This document shows, in pieces, positions 4,472-5,891 of a stretch of DNA of 5,891 nt (position 1 is the first letter of the stretch; every line of letters starts with the position of its first letter). The translations under genes were made by a program, and so were the position numbers. Under the pieces are notes generated by a model that saw nothing but the letters and a program-made list of their open reading frames with translations, had not been told where the DNA came from and did no database searches. The DNA lies in contig VXPN01000157.1 of NCBI GenBank assembly GCA_009839535.1, positions 1-5,891 on the forward strand, read 5' to 3'. The DNA is from Boseongicola sp. SB0662_bin_57 (GTDB lineage: Bacteria; Pseudomonadota; Alphaproteobacteria; Rhodobacterales; Rhodobacteraceae).

Positions 4472-5891
4472 TGCCAGCGCGGCTCCGGTTCGGGAAGGGA
4501 ATCCCGGCCTTGCGATTCCCGACCTTCGGGCCTTGCCGGGGTGCGGGGCTTCACTGGAGATTCTCGGTGGCCTCGCTTGCCGGTGCCGTGGCCGCGACCG
4601 GCCACGCGCCGTTCAACTTGTGGCCGCTCGCGCTTCTGGGGTTGACGGGTCTTGCCTGGATCGTGGCTTCCGCTGGCGGCGGCAGGAACAAGGCGGTCGC
4701 CGCCTGGCTTGGCGGTGTCGGATATTTCGCCGTTTCATTGTACTGGATCATTGAGCCCTTTTACGTCGACAGCGATCGCCACGGCTGGATGGCGCCCTTC
4801 GCGATCGTTCTTGTGGCGACGGGTTTCGCCCTCTTCTGGGCTTTGGCCGGATGGCTCTCCGGGCGGACGGGAGGCGGAGCGATTGCCTGGGCGCTGTCGC
4901 TGTCGCTTGCCGAGGTTCTTCGGGGGAACGTGCTGACCGGATTCCCTTGGGTGCTTCCTGGCTACATCTGGACCGAAACCCCGGCGATCATGGGCGCGAG
5001 CGTTGTCGGGCCGTACGGCCTGACGACGTTCACGCTGATCCTTGCAGCCCTGCCTGTCGCGACGCCACGCAAGGTGACTGCGACGCTGGTCGCGCTGCTT
5101 GGCATCGCGGCCCTCATTGCATGGGGAAAGGCAGCGCAGGTGCCGTCGGAATCCCATGTGGGCACGATCCGCGTCGTCCAGCCCAACGCGCCTCAGCACG
5201 AAAAGTGGGATCCTGCAAAGGCGAATGTCTTCCTGCGCCGCCAGTTGCTGTCCACGTCAGCGCCCGGCAACGACGTTGCGCTCGTCATCTGGCCCGAGTC
5301 CGCGCTGCCGTACCGGCTTGACCAGGCAGGAACGATCCTCAAGCGCATGGCCAATGCCTCGGGAGGGACGCCGGTCGTCTTTGGCGTGGACCGGGTTGAC
5401 GGACGGCGCCGCTTCAATTCGATGGTGCAGATCGACGCCGGCGGCGACGTCACGGACGTCTACGACAAGGTCCATCTCGTGCCTTTCGGCGAGTACGTGC
5501 CCTTCGGCGGATTGGCCAAACGCGTCGGGATCAGGGGTTTCGCGGCCCGTGACGGCTTTGGCTACAGCGCGGGCCGCGATGTGGCGCTTGTCGACACGCC
5601 GCTTGGGCGGGCATTGCCGATGATCTGCTACGAGACGATCTTTCCGAGGCATGTCCGGCGCGCCGGAGAGCGTGCGGACTATCTTCTGCAGATTACCAAT
5701 GATGCATGGTTCGGCACGTTCTCCGGGCCGTTTCAGCATCTCCAGCAGGCGCGGTTCCGAGCCGTCGAGCAGGGCCTGCCTTTGGTCCGCTCCGCGAATA
5801 CCGGCGTTTCCGCGGTCATCGGACCGGACGGGAGGGTCCTGGATTCGCTCCCGCTCGGCGAATCGGGCTTCATCGACGTGCCGCTGCCGGC
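4471..5891 (+). CDS. lnt: Apolipoprotein N-acyltransferase, 3' end beyond the window
   Basis: Inner-membrane enzyme that transfers an acyl chain from phospholipid to the N-terminal cysteine of diacylated lipoproteins, the last step of lipoprotein maturation. The first 473 codons are present; E. coli Lnt has 512 residues, so probably only a short tail is missing. The N-terminal half is hydrophobic with several membrane segments (about 33-65, 75-95, 107-129, 134-220), including the GHAPFNLWP (44-52) typical of TM1-2. The nitrilase-like domain starts near 231 and holds the catalytic triad: Glu276 in WPESALPY, Lys333 in YDKVHLVPFGEYVP and Cys386 in MICYETIFP. ITNDAWFG (408-415) is also typical. 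The ATG overlaps the corC stop (TGATG), and GAAGG lies 10 bases upstream; GTG at 4468 is an in-frame alternative. The start is about 15 residues longer than in E. coli. Function is secure, the exact start less so. Confidence 0.94.
   Translation, partial: MPARLRFGKGIPALRFPTFGPCRGAGLHWRFSVASLAGAVAATGHAPFNLWPLALLGLTGLAWIVASAGGGRNKAVAAWLGGVGYFAVSLYWIIEPFYVDSDRHGWMAPFAIVLVATGFALFWALAGWLSGRTGGGAIAWALSLSLAEVLRGNVLTGFPWVLPGYIWTETPAIMGASVVGPYGLTTFTLILAALPVATPRKVTATLVALLGIAALIAWGKAAQVPSESHVGTIRVVQPNAPQHEKWDPAKANVFLRRQLLSTSAPGNDVALVIWPESALPYRLDQAGTILKRMANASGGTPVVFGVDRVDGRRRFNSMVQIDAGGDVTDVYDKVHLVPFGEYVPFGGLAKRVGIRGFAARDGFGYSAGRDVALVDTPLGRALPMICYETIFPRHVRRAGERADYLLQITNDAWFGTFSGPFQHLQQARFRAVEQGLPLVRSANTGVSAVIGPDGRVLDSLPLGESGFIDVPLP
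4497..4530 (+). repeat. Two overlapping, mutually exclusive hairpins at the 5' end of lnt
   Basis: GGGAATC (4497-4503) and GATTCCC (4514-4520) are perfect 7-base inverted arms with a 10-base spacer. CCCGA (4518-4522) and TCGGG (4526-4530) form a second 5-base stem with a 3-base loop. The two stems share bases 4518-4520, so they cannot form fully together. They lie in the first 20 codons of lnt, before the first membrane segment, where the protein is poorly conserved. No T-run follows, so a classical terminator is unlikely. A role in corC/lnt expression is possible but unproven. Confidence 0.35.

Noticed and set aside
1..5891. Mobile element, CRISPR array, defence or toxin-antitoxin system
   Set aside because: All coding capacity is taken by recognised metabolic or housekeeping families. 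No transposase, integrase, terminal inverted repeats or regularly spaced repeats were seen.

Overview
The window is a gene-dense stretch of high-GC chromosomal DNA, most likely from an alphaproteobacterium of the Rhodobacterales/Rhodobacteraceae type. This is inferred from the GC-rich codon use, the ybeY-corC-lnt order, the corC product lacking a membrane domain, and the style of the Lnt and SMP-30 proteins. No rRNA, tRNA, CRISPR array, insertion sequence or phage gene is visible. Almost every base is coding, and the longest intergenic gap is about 90 bases.

Layout. (1) Positions 1-140, + strand: the last 45 codons of a VOC (glyoxalase-fold) protein. (2) Positions 229-2581, - strand: a compact three-gene operon read right to left, dgoK (2-dehydro-3-deoxygalactonokinase), dgoA (2-dehydro-3-deoxy-6-phosphogalactonate aldolase) and an SMP-30/gluconolactonase-like lactonase. 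Both junctions are 4-base ATGA stop/start overlaps, so translation is probably coupled. (3) Positions 2656-3021, - strand: a MmcQ/YjbR-family protein upstream of dgoK. (4) Positions 3068 to the right edge, + strand: ybeY (rRNA-maturation endoribonuclease), corC (CBS-pair protein) and lnt (apolipoprotein N-acyltransferase, cut by the window edge at residue 473).

How the genes work together. The lactonase, kinase and aldolase cover much of a De Ley-Doudoroff type galactonate route. The lactonase could open a sugar-acid lactone, DgoK phosphorylates 2-keto-3-deoxygalactonate, and DgoA cleaves the product to pyruvate and glyceraldehyde 3-phosphate. The dehydratase, the sugar dehydrogenase, a transporter and a dedicated regulator are not in the window. 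A weak promoter match overlapped by an imperfect palindrome lies just upstream of dgoK and is the best regulatory candidate. The + strand half is a conserved housekeeping cluster for ribosome and envelope biogenesis. Its usual upstream partner phoH is not next to ybeY; the divergent MmcQ/YjbR gene occupies that place.

I found no convincing undescribed system. The points worth a second look are the dgoK operator candidate, the loss of phoH linkage, the partial galactonate pathway carrying a lactonase, and two mutually exclusive hairpins at the start of lnt.
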